Assembly (NCBI GenBank): GCA_016169945.1
Contig: JADLSH010000218.1
Location: 310,001-374,000 of the forward strand
Reading direction: 5' to 3'
DNA: 64,000 nt
From: Trachythela sp. YZ-2020
Taxonomy: Eukaryota > Cnidaria > Anthozoa > Malacalcyonacea > Clavulariidae
Shown: in pieces, positions 11,621 through 23,862 of the stretch
Numbering within the stretch: position 1 is the first letter of the stretch
Layout: each line of letters begins with the position of its first letter
Program-made: the position numbers and the translations under genes
The notes under the pieces: generated by a model
What the model was told of the DNA's origin: nothing
The model's input: the letters and a program-made list of their open reading frames with translations, nothing else
Database searches by the model: none

Positions 11621-12389
11621 ATGAAACCATTTTCTAAAGAACAACTGAATTTCTTCAAGTTTTCTACACTTGTTCTTGATGAGTTTCCCAAGGTGTTACG
11701 TCAGATTTTTATCACCATGTGGGACAGCAAGGTTGTGAAAAAACCAGGATTCATTGCCTGGGATGACAGTACCAAGGTACGGAACATGCTCCTTACATCT
11801 GAAGGTGGTAAAACTGATATACCAACTACGAAATCAATTAAAGAGTGGGACTGCACAGCTTTGTTTAAAGCAACAATCTATGCCAAAACATTTGGTGTTC
11901 CAAGCAGCAAGGGTTCGACTTTGAATGATTTATATTTGAAGAAAGTTAAACCAGCTCCAAGTTCGTTTCACTCATCAGTTCAAAGTTCAATAGGAAATCA
12001 AGATGAGACCACCGCCTTGGCAATTGATCAACTACGATTGTTGAGAAACACACTTTGCCATTCACCCAAACCTGAAATGATTAAAACTGATTTTGATAAT
12101 TATGTACAGTTAGTAACCAACGCTTTAACAGCAGTTAACATTAATACCGCTTTTGTCAATGTTATTGGTCAGATGACCGAGGACGATTTTCCAACAGAGA
12201 AAGTTCAAAAGTTACATGTTTGTCATATGAAAGAGTTACAGGCCATCAGTATGTTTCATGAGAATATCGAGCAGAAATTATCTTCTATTGAAGAACGAAC
12301 AGAAAAAATAGAGAATGTCGAGCAGAAATTATCTTCTATTCATACGATGATGAAAAATATTAGTTTGGGAGAAAGGGGTAATATACCAG
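11621..12389 (+). CDS. NLR-like gene, exon 1: DZIP3-type HEPN domain
   Basis: This exon encodes residues 1-256 plus the first base of codon 257. Residues 1-185 match the HEPN domain found in DZIP3-like proteins and in many cnidarian NLRs: an amphipathic start (FSKEQLNFFKFS...DEFPKVLRQIF) and the HEPN signature R-x4-H at RNTLCH (residues 142-147), which in active HEPN RNases is the catalytic motif. Residues 205-245 look like a short coiled coil with two VEQKLSS/IEQKLSS repeats. The ATG at 11621 is the first Met after an in-frame TGA and has a purine at -3. The frame stays open to TAG at 12422-12424, but a CAG|GTAACG donor at 12390 fits splicing to the NB-ARC exon. The HEPN call is strong; RNase activity is inference. 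Alternatively it is a stand-alone 267-aa HEPN protein ending at 12424. Confidence 0.82.
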
Positions 12390-12832
12390 GTAACGTGAAT
12401 ATTTCTTTACCCTGCAACGTATAGTGTCGCGCAATAGCTCATTTTGCTCTTTTTCCGTGGTAGTGATTCTCAAACACAAGAGTCCCTCATAAGGAATTGA
12501 TATTTAGGCTCCTATCTGAAAATTAAATTTGGTATCCAGTTGAAAGTCTCAGAAAAGTTTAGTGCTTTTATCCGACGTTTCGTTATGGAACCTGACTATT
12601 GGTTAAACGTTTTTGCCATCCATTAATGCAGTGCGAGCGCTGTTTTACTCTGTAAGCGGGAGAATTGAGAAGAGTAAAAACCGACAATATTTTTGTATGT
12701 CGAAAGTAATTAGCTAGATAGACATAAGTATAGAGTTTGCAAAGTAATAAAAACTTACTACTGTAAACACTGTAATATAAGTCAGTGTTTAAATAAAAGT
12801 AAATTTAATAAATAACGTATCATTATACCTAG
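12390..12832 (+). other. Inferred phase-1 intron of the NLR-like gene
   Basis: The donor is CAG|GTAACG (GT at 12390-12391) and the acceptor is ATACCTAG|ACAC (AG at 12831-12832), giving a 443-bp intron. Exon 1 contributes one base and exon 2 two bases to codon 257 (GAC, Asp). The spliced frame runs straight into LPKPYIP...PLFTGRED, the usual lead-in to an NB-ARC domain. The pyrimidine tract is modest. Transcript evidence is lacking. Confidence 0.72.
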
Positions 12833-15800
12833 ACACATTACCCAAGCCATATATTCCAAGCTCTGTTCCCTTGTTTACTGGAAGAGAAGACGAAGTTGAA
12901 GAAATTACAAACCTTATCACTGACCAATCAACACGACTGTTAAACATCTGGGGATCGCCTGGATTTGGTAAAACATCCACAGCTATTGAAGTAGCACACC
13001 ACCTCACTGACCTCAGGTACCCTGTCTATTTTTTTAAATTGCAGGGTATTACCACAGTAGATGAATTTTTATCTAAAATTTTAAGTATTTTTAAGAATAA
13101 CTTAGTAGATCTTAGTCTAACACCTATAGACAAATTAGTGAGTATTTTTAGAGAAGTTACTTCTCCAGTGTTTCTTATATTTGATAACCTTGACGATCTT
13201 CTATCTAGTGAAACCAGTTCCGCTAAATTAACACGTATATTTGAGGAACTGTTAGATAGTAATGTAAACATCAATATACTTGTTACAACTAGAGAGCTTT
13301 TAGAAAATATGCGCGATCAAATAAAAGGGTTTCAAGACATCCGAATTCGACCTCTTCGTCCAGTTTCGTCTGTTGAGTTTGTTCGTCAACTTCTCCCTTC
13401 ATTTTCTGAAAGTGTTCTTTCTAAGTTGGCTGAAATTTCGTCCCATGTTCCTCTAGCAATGAAGCTCATTGCTTCGTTGGTTGAAAACAACACGGAAGAT
13501 ATGGCGAATAAAATTATTGAGGAATTAAAGCTTTCAGGAAATATTTTAGGGCAGATAGACAGTCCATACGAGAAAAATATGAACATGGTATTTGAGACTC
13601 TTTTTGAGCGGCTGACACTAAGTGGGAAACATGCGCTGATTTCATTAACCGTGCTTTCGTCCGCTGCAATAAGTAAAGATGCTGCGATTGATGTTGCTTC
13701 TGGAGAAATGGGGTTTGCGAAAGCTGTAGGAAGTCTTAAAACACTCGTGAATAAGTCATTAATTGATGAGTATCCCATTGGAGAATTCTCTATTCACCCT
13801 CTCATTTATTCTTTTGTTGATAAAGCAAAACAAAGTGATTTTGAAGATGTTATCAAATCCTCTAGAAATCGCTTTTCTACGTATTACTTGCTTCGTTTTG
13901 AAAGATTAAATGACGATTTCCTTGCTGGAAAGTCGATAGAGAGTCCTCAACTGCAACACACAATGCAGCATGTATCGATTGCGATAGATCAATCTATTAC
14001 AAATGGTTTGGAAAATTTGCCAGATCTTTTTCGCATCTTATCTAAATCTGAAATATTTCTTTTTCTTACTCGTCTTTACAGCGGTGAATCAGTAGATATT
14101 CCCACATTATATGATTTAGCCATAGAAATGTGCAGAGCCCAGCAATACAACAATTACGCTTGTAAGTTGTATGTCAGCAAATATTTTCATAGTATTGCTT
14201 CTTCCTTCTTTGTTTCGTATATTTATTCAGACATACCTGAGCATATACGCAAAGACGTCATGTTGTTATCGGATGGTATTGCAGCAAAACTAGGTTGCTA
14301 TGAAGGAATTTCACTTATTGCGAAAGGAAATATAGAGTCAGGTATTGAATGTATTGAAGAACATCTTGATGGGCTACAAAGATGCGCCGATCAACAACTT
14401 GTAAAATGCTTATGCCTGCAGCTTCTTGCGATTCTTTACACTGATTTGCAAGAATACAGCAAATCGAGCAACTTCAGTAGTAAGGCTATCGAGGTTTGTG
14501 AAGGAATTGGTAATTACAATCTCTTTTTAATTGGTGAATGTGAAAAAACTTCGTCTGTGACGCAAAAGGAATACAAAGGCGAGCAATTAATACTGTTTGT
14601 CTATCTGTTACATGCCTGGTCACAAAAATCTTTAAGTGATGAGACAAAACTGTATTTCGTAAATTTTGTGAATAAATTACAGCAACAGTTAGAGAATAAC
14701 CAATTTTGTTCAGTTTATCTATTTCAAATACTCGTGTACGGTGATTTTGTTTTATGTTATCTTGGTTCTAGTGTAGGCCGAGACGTTCTTTTAGATGAAA
14801 AGATTAAGTTTCTTAACAAATCACTGAAGTCTGATGACTGTTGTTCTTTGACAGAAAGAACGAAGATGTCTGCGACTAAGTCATATTTGCCTGACCGATT
14901 GTTCAATTGCTATAGTATGAAAATTATTAGGGACGAGCATGGAAAAGGGAAAAATTTGAATGTTGACACATGTCGTGACGCCCTTGATCTTTCACTTGAA
15001 CGATATGGGAAAGAGCATATAAACACCGCGTTCTGTTATCTTAAAATGGGTTTGGCTGAGCATTTTACTGAGAATTACAGTTCTGCTCTTAATGCGTTTG
15101 ATCATGCTCTTGAAATTTTGATAGCCATTCAGGATGGGAGCAGCAACAGAGATAAGGGACTTGCTGAGGTTTATATTGGGAAAGGAGAAACGTATATGTG
15201 CATAGGTGATTTTGAATCCACTGTTGAATCTTTCGAAGAAGCACTTGATATTGAAAGGACTTTGTTCAATGAAGATAATGAACAAATTGCTCAAAATGTA
15301 TTTATGCTCGGGATGTCGCAAAGGGATGTTGGTGATTTGTCTTTAGCTCTTGGAACACTTAAACGCGCTCTGCAAATATGGATAAAACTGTGTGCTGATA
15401 ACCCCAGCTCTTTGAGGTATAGGTATATAGTTCTATGTTATTTTGTTATTGGAAAAGTGCACTACGATCTTGGCAACAACACTGAAAGTATAAAATGCCT
15501 TAAAACTGCACTTGAAGTGACAACAGATGACGATCAAGACCGTTCACTTGCACAACGTTGTATTTTTATGGAAGTTATAAATTTCAATGTAGATGAAAAC
15601 TTGTACACGGAATTGTTGGACAGTATTTTACCTTATAATTGTTTCTTGCCTATGCTGTATTTGAGATTAGGTTCAAAACAACTTGAGTCAGGAAAGTATG
15701 AAGCTGGTCTAGCGTCGCTTCGAGAAGCTCTTGATATTGAATCAGAGGTAACGCTGGGGGAACATATTTCTATTCGAGAGGAGACAGTTGCCTCGTACAT

Positions 15801-16341
15801 TGCAATGAAGAACGCCTTAGTTAAAATTGGAAAGTCTAAACTGGCGAGAAGGGCAATTGACAGAGCTACGAAGATAGCAGAATCACTTCCTGAAGGTAAA
15901 CAACATCTTTCGGTATTTTGTTGTTATAGCTTGAAGGGTCGCATTCAGAATCAAATGCGGGATTATGTTGCAGCAATTGAATCACTCGAACATGCACTTC
16001 TGCAACTTCCAAAAAATTCTAACGCAGCCTATAACAAGTCCGAAGTATTGGAGAGTCGTATAGCGCTTGCTATAGCTTATTTTCATGAAAGGTCCTATAA
16101 AGATGCGCTTACATCAATATATGACGCATTGTCTATCATTAAAGATGCTTTTCCTGAGGGAAGCGAAACTGAAGCTGAATTGTATCTCATGGTGGCCACA
16201 ATCGCACAAAAGATGGAAAACAGAAGTTTAGAAGTGAGTAATTTGCGCTTAGCGTACAAGATGTATTCAAAAATTCTAGGAGAAACCCATTCCAAGACAC
16301 AACAATGTTACATTTTATATGCTAGAGCTCTTATAAATTGA
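12833..16341 (+). CDS. NLR-like gene, exon 2: NB-ARC ATPase and TPR repeats
   Basis: This exon encodes residues 257-1425 of the spliced product and ends at TGA 16339-16341. NB-ARC features in order: FTGRED start (about 271), Walker A GSPGFGKTS (297-305), Walker B FLIFDNLDDL (about 370-379), sensor LVTTREL (about 407-413), a GLPL-like SHVPLAMKL (460-468) and an MHD-like HPL at about 578-580. From about residue 770 to the end there are roughly ten TPR-like helical pairs, with recurring A-x3-A/LE/F motifs such as AFDHALEI, SFEEALDI and TLKRALQI. No signal peptide or membrane segment is seen, so a cytosolic STAND/NLR sensor is expected: nucleotide-dependent oligomerisation, TPRs for sensing or autoinhibition, and HEPN as effector. 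The uninterrupted 1169 codons contrast with the broken frames elsewhere in the window. Ligand and role in immunity are inference. Confidence 0.9.
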
Positions 16342-19300
16342 CTGTTCAGATCTCTTTTTCTGAACACGAACAAAGTATATATACAAATTATCAGAGTTAA
16401 GACTATAAGCACCTAGTGCTTATTCAGACACAACAATATGGTTGATTTAAATTCTGCAGTGGCGTGGTTTCACTTAAAAGTTTGCACTTATATCCTGGGT
16501 TTTTACCCAGAAAATTTCTGGCCAGTGATAATCATCAAAACGTGCTCATAAAACTCTGCAAACCAACATAGTTTGACCGCAAGTAAAACTGCATTATAGG
16601 TTTCAATTTCGACAATGCTGCTTATTCAAGACAATTTTTGTTCACATGCCGAGGAACATGGGATTAGAAAGTTTTGCCATTGTGATTAAAATAATTGATA
16701 TTCCTCTTTTGAAAATAGTCGTCGTGACGTTTGATACTGTTTCCAGCTTACGTTTCAGGAACTTTGTAAGAGCATGTTTATTTCAGAGTCTGATGGGATG
16801 TTTTCGGCATTTGGAGATTTTTTTCATCAATGACTATTTGAAAATTAAACTTTGAATCGAAATTCGAATTAACTTTTTTCTATCAAAGACTAGCCTGCAA
16901 GGCAGGCTCTCGCGGGTCAGGGTTAGGAAGACGAGACTGGATGTTTGCTGGGATATTTGCTCTGTTTCAACGTTGATTAGGATTCCGCAAAATGTCAGCA
17001 AAACAGTTTGTCTGAAAATTGATGCTTTTATACTCGTGTTTCACTTCATAATCCAGTCAGAAAATTTAAAAAAAAGCAGCCAACTGCCTTGTGGTTCAAC
17101 TATTGCAATTAAAGTTAGTAGATTAATTGATATTATCTGTGTTAGGCGGGATTGAACATTTATGTTGGAAAAAATGACCTTCTTGAGGCAGGAATTGCCA
17201 GTAATATGCTAACAAAAGGAAGTATGTAATTTTAACTTTATAGACGAAGTTATACTATTTGAGAACATGCTCATCCCAGCTAACATAAATAGAACGTTTA
17301 TATGATCATTTCTCACCCTCCTCACCCGAGATTTTAGTGAATGCAATGCCATATACAAGCTCTAGAGCTTGCTAAGAGTTGTAGCTTGTTGCCATTTTGC
17401 TGATACTTCAATATTATGTGAGAGATGTCTATATATAACGGTATTCAAACTGTGGCATTTTGATAACCTGAAATTGAAATCTGGATATAATTTCCAGTAA
17501 CTGATTCTCGTGTTGCATGTAAAATCATATTTCATTCTCATATAATCAAATAACTAAGGATAATTCTATCAAATATATGAAATGGAACTGGGTGCACACA
17601 AAAATCAAGAATATGTCGGTATAAGGATATTTCCAAGGCAGAATAATATTTTTAGTATTTGTGTAGTTAGAAAGCATTATAGTAAATCACTTTAATCAAA
17701 TTCCACCACTGCATTGTTTTTCTAATCAACTACTATACGCCTATTTTCAGGGACGCTGGGACGATAAAAGTGCACAAGGGAATGTTTTCACATAGCGATT
17801 TGTCGGACCCATTTCAAGTTTTGCTGAATGTTAAGAACAAAGAAATTGTCAATTGGTGATGTCACCAGATAACGTTTACACCACGCATTTTTCAATTATC
17901 GCGAAAGTAAATGTATAAAATGGTCCGACAAATACTAGTGTGAAAACGAAGCTATAATCTCATTCTTATGAACTAAGGAAAGTTATTTTTTCTTTGTCGG
18001 AATTTTCATTTGTAAAATCTAATCTAAGTTTTTCGTCCTTGTTCATAACTTCATACACTGTGAGGTAGTACTGCATGATTGAGAATGAAAATCAGGAAAT
18101 ACCAGAAAAAATAACTATGATGTTTAAAATTTTGAAAACGTAATTTATAGAACACTTTTTCATTGTGTTTTTTTTCCTTCTCAATTTATGTTGTTACACA
18201 ACGGGACTGATAGTTCAAATAGCAATGGTAACGAATTGTGAAATGTGGCACCTTGCCTCGTTCCAGCGTCTCTACCAATTTATGGAATGATCAAATAAAA
18301 TAGTTTCGTTTACCCTTTATCGATCTTCTAATAAGAGATGACTCTAAGCTCATTCGCACTTACGACTTATCTAAGGAATTGAGAAGACTTTTTGTTTCTT
18401 TTTCTGTATCTTACTATTCTCACGTAATGTTCATTGTAAGAGCCGTTATAAGTGCAAACGAGTTTGGTAGCCAGCAAATTTTGTCGCATGCATCTTACTT
18501 TGTCAATATATTATTAAACTTATGTATACTACACCTTTTTCAATTTTTTATTCTGCGTTACACATTGCCATTTGTTGGGGAGATTTAGCTATGATGATGA
18601 ATTTTTTCAAATATTATATGTCGACAGATGTCGTTAGCGCGTCCTTTTTTAAACTATTTTCAATATATTAAAGTGGATCTTAAATCAGCCGGACAAATCG
18701 CAATGTGTAAACGCACACACTTCCAATAGGGCTTAGCTTTAAATAAATTTTGCCTAACAATGCAAAATTTTATCCAATTTCTATCAATTTTCCAAAAAGA
18801 TATTTTCTTGTTAGTTAGTCGTCTCAATTTCAGAACAAACTATAGGAAAAACTTACTTTGAATACCAAGCTTTTTGCTCATAATAGCACGCACGAGACAT
18901 CTTAGAAATTTTGTTTTCTCAGTTGTGAAGTCACAATAGTCACATGCATGTTAAAAACATACGTTCACTCATTTTAAAATCAAGAAATAACGAATGAAAA
19001 GATTGTAAAAGGTCTATTTAGTATATCAAATTCTTTCAAACGGGACAAAATACTTGTATTTGTCCTTCTTATCTACTGTGGTTGATTTAAGTAATGTTGC
19101 CACGTACACGAGTTTTTGTGAAAACTCCATAATTTCAAGTGAAATAACGTTGTAAATATATAATGCGATAACTTAATATCTTCATTACTTACACAATATA
19201 ATGTTAATGTATGAATGTAAAAGCTGAGACAAAATGTAAAATGGTGATGCTACATAACAAACAAGAAGACGCACATCGGATAAATGACAAATTCACATAT

Positions 19301-19483
19301 GCATTAAAACTCGTCAAAAGAGAGAAACAGTTGGAGAATTCTTATAAAGTTATTAGCAAAATTCACAAATGAAAAATGTGCAGCTGTATTCTATTGCTTG
19401 CTTTAATTAAATATAACTATATTTCAATGTGTACGATATTAAAGTGTTTTGATTTTTTCTATCTGCATCAATTTAACCTTGTT
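16342..19483. other. Intergenic region downstream of the NLR-like gene
   Basis: No gene recognised in about 3.1 kb of AT-rich sequence. No clear AATAAA lies close behind the stop. A small palindrome 'agcctgcaaggcaggct' at about 16894-16910 resembles the termini of the MULE-like MITE at 19,523-19,870 and may be a solitary remnant of that family. Short frames (for example 18379-18588) have no domain signal. Confidence 0.4.
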
Positions 19484-19491
19484 CTTGGCCT

Positions 19492-20022
19492 CAGGGGCCG
19501 CAGAACCAGGGAGGGGGGCCGTTAGCCTGCTCGCAGACGTTGTTAAAAACAAACGTCTGCTGAACCGAGCGCCAGTACGAGTTCTGCTATTTTTCCCTCA
19601 ACCAATCAGAATTTACCTTCCAAATTCTGGAAAGTGACGTTTTGCGGTATATTCAGCATAATTAGCATAATTTTAAATTGAATATAGAGTTCAACGAAGC
19701 TGTGAGCAAATTGTTAAAATTAATTAAGAATCACGCTTTTATATCAGAGATTCTGATTGGACGATCAAAATAGACGTTGTGAAATAGCAGAACTCGTTCT
19801 GGCGTTCGGTTCGGCAGACGTTTGTTTTTCGTCGCTTGGCGTGAGAAAAACGACGTCTGCAAGCAGGCTAGGGGGCCGTCGGTCTCGCCTACAATGCTTG
19901 CTCCTTGCATTCTGCATTCAGGATATTTCTCACCCGTCCAAAAAAGAATAAGTATGACCCTGCCTATGCCACTGATAGGTGCCCCGTTTTCGGCGGTGCC
20001 CGAAGATCCTTTGCGGCCTTTA
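19492..20022. mobile_element. hAT-like non-autonomous element
   Basis: The 8-bp sequence CTTGGCCT occurs directly before (19484-19491) and directly after (20023-20030) the element. The left end CAGGGGCCGCAG is partly matched by the complement of the right end, which reads TTGCGGCCTTTA (about 9 of 12). The duplication is perfect but the right terminus is degenerate. It carries a second element at 19,523-19,870. Confidence 0.55.
19523..19870. mobile_element. MULE-like MITE with 9-bp target duplication
   Basis: The ends are TAGCCTGCTCGCAGACGTTG at the left and the complement of TAGCCTGCTTGCAGACGTCG at the right (18 of 20 match). Homology between the arms continues inward with blocks such as 'acaaacgtctgc', 'gaaccga' and 'gagttctgctattt' for about 100 bp, with a small indel. 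The 9-bp GGGGGCCGT is present at 19514-19522 and again at 19871-19879. Long inverted repeats with a 9-bp duplication are typical of Mutator-like elements. It is 348 bp, has no coding capacity, and sits inside a hAT-like element. Confidence 0.8.
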
Positions 20023-20149
20023 CTTGGCCTAAATTAATATTAGCTCCTCAAATTTTGGTATTAAAATGTGTGATATTTTCTATTTATCGTGCTAACAGAG
20101 GAACATACACACAAATAAACCCAGGTGAACTTCTCCCAACACAGGTTTG

Positions 20150-20545
20150 TACCAAAGTACATCAGTATCGCCACTAAGGCCGAACGAAGTTGAGTTTTTC
20201 ATGGACTGGTCTGTAGAGCAATTGTGAATCTTTGATCTGTTCGTGGACCAAGATGATTTGTTCACGGACCGATCCATAGCAAACTAGATCATACCCCACT
20301 ATAAGTGCCGAGCCAAGTTGAATTGTCAACTCATGATCAGTCCATGTTCACAGCATACTTTATCGCCACTATGAATATCAACTGACAAACGAAGTTTTCT
20401 TCTAACGAACTGGTGAGAGTGCATCATCTCAACTAATGCTAAACGAAGCTGACTTGTTCACAGATCAGTCCATAGCTAGAGTACATCATCGTCACTCACT
20501 AAGTTGACTTGCATGAGAACTAAACAGTCCCTAGTTAATTATTGC
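20150..20545. repeat. Degenerate minisatellite, block 1
   Basis: Diverged units of about 75-80 bp repeat the motifs 'catcgccactaag', 'ccgaacgaagttga', 'tgttcacrgatcrgtccat' and 'agcaaa'. A second block of the same family is at 21235-21605. Periodicity is blurred by indels. Not coding. Confidence 0.55.
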
Positions 20546-20757
20546 CATGCACTATGAGTGAAAAACCACCAGGGACATAACTTGACTTTACGCATTGGAT
20601 GGGGGGGGGGGGGGGTTGTGGAGTCATTTTGTCAGACAAAAAGGGTGGTCAGCAACCAATGCCACACCCACAAAAAATAACAAAATATACAATAGTATAT
20701 TAAATTAACACAAACATGCAATTCAATAGCCGCAATGAACATTCTAGATAAGTAATA
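20546..20757. other. Short intergenic stretch with a G-tract
   Basis: Contains an uninterrupted run of 15 G at 20601-20615. Otherwise nothing recognised. Confidence 0.4.
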
Positions 20758-20885
20758 CAGCCTTTCGATAATTACGTCACAAATCTCTCCTTCGCCCGGG
20801 AGCCTCGTTCTCGTGAATTGTGAGCGAATTGTAAGGGAGGCTCCCAGGCCAAGGAAGTATTCGTGACGTAATTATTGAAAGGGTG
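20758..20885. mobile_element. TA-flanked foldback MITE
   Basis: The left end CAGCCTTTCGATAATTACGT and the complement of the right end (CACCCTTTCAATAATTACGT) form terminal inverted repeats, and most of the 128 bp is self-complementary around 'gggagcctcg' and 'gggaggctccc'. TA dinucleotides flank both sides (20756-20757 and 20886-20887), as expected for Tc1/mariner-type insertions. Confidence 0.65.
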
Positions 20886-20887
20886 TA

Positions 20888-21234
20888 TTCTTGGAACATT
20901 ACATTGACGATAACAGTATTAACATAATTAGTACTCATTTTTACTGAGTCCGCACTGAGTGAGCACAGTCGATACAGAGTTTACTGATACAGATACACTT
21001 CATCGTTCAAACTGAATCTTGAGTTTTTTATCCTTTTTGTCAGCCCAAATATTTAGAACCGTTTGATATCAATGTTATCCGTTAATTAAATCCAGGTTGG
21101 TTCGTCCGAGATTGACACACCTTGAGAGGCTGGCAGCTTCCCGATTTCACCTCGCTTGTAGTCGCTTCGTTCGATGAGGTCGGAAAATTGTCAGCCTCCC
21201 TCCCGTCAATCCTGGACGAACCTCCTGGAAGTAT
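20888..21234. other. Intergenic, no recognised gene
   Basis: Nothing recognised. Two short blocks around 21096-21110 and 21216-21230 ('ggttcgtccgag', 'ggacgaacctcc') are mutually inverted and may be remnants of another palindromic repeat. Confidence 0.35.
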
Positions 21235-21605
21235 GTTTGACATTGTTTGTTATAGGACAAGTCCGTAGCAAAGGTGCATCGTCGCCACTAAGACTAAGTG
21301 CAAAATTAAACGAATTGATTTGCTTACAGTACACGTCTGGTCCGGTACTAAACGTACATCCTGTTGTACATCATTCTCACTAATTGCCGAACAAACTTGA
21401 CATATTTACTCATTCGTCTGTAGGAAAAGTGCATCCTCGCCATTAAATGACAAACAAAGTCGAGTGCAACATCGCCACTATAAGTTCCGAACGAAATGCA
21501 CTCTTTCACAAAATGCATATGGTCCATCACAAAAGTGCATCATCGTCGCAAGTGGCGAATGAAGTTGAGCTGTTCAGGATCGGTTTATAGTTATAGGTGT
21601 TTAAG
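21235..21605. repeat. Degenerate minisatellite, block 2
   Basis: Same family as 20150-20545: repeated 'gtgcatc.tcgccactaa', 'ccgaac.aa.ttga' and 'gtccrtagcaaa' motifs with irregular spacing. Short frames across it are by-products of the repeats. Confidence 0.55.
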
Positions 21606-21939
21606 ACAAGTACAAATTGTATGTTCCTTATAGGTTGCATGGCTCTAAAATATAATTGATTTACTTCGATCTAGTGGAAAACATTATGTTCGTTTTGTCT
21701 ACAACGTATATATACAGTAATACAATGTATATGACGTCATGTAAACTACCACAGATGACGTAATATATACGGTATTCTTTTTGCCCGCAACGAAATATTT
21801 GCCTGCCCACGAAGCCTGGCCTGCGGAGTGTATGCAGGAGTTACATCACTGTTGTTTTGAGACGGGTATATATTTCGATATTTGTCATACAGTACAAGAT
21901 TTCTAAAAATATTGTGCAGAAAACGTGATTATTGATATA
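21606..21939. other. Intergenic with dispersed repeat copy 2
   Basis: 21776-21868 is the second copy of the repeat at 2386-2487. The remainder is AT-rich and unassigned. Confidence 0.4.
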
Positions 21940-22360
21940 CAGTCGAACCTGTAGTAAGCGCTGTCACCCTCGGGGATTTCGCAAGTGACCGCTTAATACA
22001 GGTTGACCGCTTAATACAGGTCTTGTAGAAAATCACCACACGGCTTAAATATAACATTTAATATAACTAAATTTGAACTAAACAGTAATACATTTCAATA
22101 CACATACCAATACGTCCACACGAACTGAAAATACTGTTGACACTTTCAGTGATTACGGAAGTTCGAGTAATGAGATGAACAAAACTTAAAGACTTTGACA
22201 TGTTGCCGAATAAAAATTTAATTATATATTGTATTATGTTTGCTGTAGTTACTTCCCACTGACCGTTTAATACAGTTTCAAAACAATGAAAAATTAAGTT
22301 TGGGACCGTGGAAAAGGTGACCGCGTCCGCTTAATAGAGGTGACCGTTCAATAAAGGTCA
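21940..22360. mobile_element. pogo/Tigger-like left terminus and subterminal region
   Basis: After TA at 21938-21939 the sequence starts CAGTCGAACCTGTAGTAAGC, followed by several copies of 'gaccgcttaatacaggt'. Related motifs recur at 22310-22355. The matching inverted end, ...CAGGTTCGACTG then TA, is at 33,539-33,555. CAG-starting ends with TA target sites are typical of pogo/Tigger elements. No transposase is visible, so this is a terminus only. Confidence 0.6.
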
Positions 22361-22532
22361 TCCCCGAGCCGGCGCGAAGCGCCGTGCGAGGGTACTAATT
22401 CCGCTCGGATATTTACACTCGGGTATGTGACAACATAGCGGAATGCAAAGTTGTCCGCCATTATGCAATGGACGGTTTTCTACGTTATGCGCATGCGCGA
22501 GTTCAGGCCGAGAGAAAACTGTTTTGTACTCG
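22361..22532. other. GC-richer unassigned stretch
   Basis: Begins with 'gccggcgcgaagcgcc' and differs in composition from its surroundings. It lies between the pogo-like subterminal region and the left foldback arm. No gene seen. Confidence 0.35.
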
Positions 22533-23019
22533 TAGTCTAGGACCTGTATATGAGTTTGTATGCATTTCATTTAGGACAGATAATCTCAACTGTTTTAGGG
22601 CAAGTTGACCATGACGGTCAACATGGTAACGCTGCCCGAACCCCAATCCGGGGCGAAACGTCCGAAACAGACCACACCCAAAAACGACGCTTTCACCATG
22701 GTGCTATCTACCAAACCATAAAAGCTTTGGCTATTCTGAGGTGCTTAAATGGTTCAGAGATAGTGCTTTTATGGGGGGTCATTGGTAAGTGTGAAATGCC
22801 TAGCACTGATATTTCACAAGAAAATGACCATACAATACTCATGGTCAAACGTCAATTTGTGGCTTACAACTTCAGATAAACAGCAGTGGACCTACATTAC
22901 CTTTTTTCCTAAATCTTTTTGATAGAAACATAATTGGTACTTATTTAAGTATATTACCACTGTTTTGGTTTAAATAGTAAATATTTTGTGACCGAAATAA
23001 TAATTTGAAATGTACCTAC

Positions 23020-23121
23020 CTCCTGCAAATGGACGTATTTGGCCAAATTCGCCACTTTACTCCGCTGTTTATCACCGATACTCGTTGAAATCCTTCCAAA
23101 TATGTAAGTCAGTTCAGACAT
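23020..23121 (-). other. Possible small first exon in the left foldback arm
   Basis: An ATG on the minus strand (23121-23119) opens a 34-codon frame starting MSELTYIFGRIST and ends at GAG|GTAGGT, a good donor in phase 0. The identical arrangement is in the opposite arm at 28505-28606. No downstream exon or domain is recognised, so this is a candidate only. Confidence 0.35.
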
Positions 23122-23544
23122 AATGGTATCAAGCACATTTTAAACAAGTTTTAACTAGGTTTCAAGTATATCCTAGCTGTTTAACCATCGACAAGGTAAA
23201 ACCTCAACTTTGTCCAAATTCGGCGCCATTGTGTCATCCCGTGTCGGTTGTCAACAATTCGGCCTCGTTATTCTTCGATCCAAGCCATTTCGATTGCACT
23301 AGTAACAAATTTAACCCTTTATTATGGGTATGAAGATAAAAATATGAATAAAAGATACGAAATGCAGCATTTTACCTCCCTGTAAAATGTTGCTTACGAG
23401 TCTTTCAAAACATTCCGTACAAATCTCACGTGGGCAAAGTGACAGGCCGTGACAGGGGGGTGAATGTTTTTCACGAAGATAGAAGAAGGCTGCGTGTGAC
23501 AACAGGGAACCCAAGCTGACTTAATTAACTTTAGTTGAATATAG

Positions 23545-23862
23545 TATTCTATTTCGCAATGCTCTCACTTGCACTCCCTTTGTTTAAGTATGGGAGCATT
23601 GATCGAGCGCTCTAATACGCGTAGAGGTGACCGGCATCTGGCGAGCCGGGATCACCACGAATTTTCAGTTATCGGGCTGGGCGGGTGGGTCGCCGCCGGT
23701 ATCTCCCTGGGCGCTCGATCGAATGTGATGTGGGAAATGCAGTGAGATTCTCCTTATTTATAGCTACCCGGTCCCCGTAGGTCATTATACGCATCATCTG
23801 AGGCCATTATGCATAACAATCTATGTTATTTTACTCTCGTGCTTTGTTTTGAGCATTGCGAA
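23545..23862. mobile_element. Short deleted copy of the TAG-flanked element
   Basis: The left end TATTCTATTTCGCAATGCTC and the right end GAGCATTGCGAA are inverted over 'ttcgcaatgctc'. TAG flanks both sides (23542-23544 and 23863-23865). It shares about 60 bp of left end and about 170 bp of right end with the longer element directly after it (23866-27673). The middle contains 'aggtgaccggcatctggcga' of unknown origin. Confidence 0.6.

Noticed and set aside
13026..13778. Minus-strand ORFs within the NLR-like gene
   Set aside because: They are antisense to the strong NB-ARC coding frame and have no domain signal.
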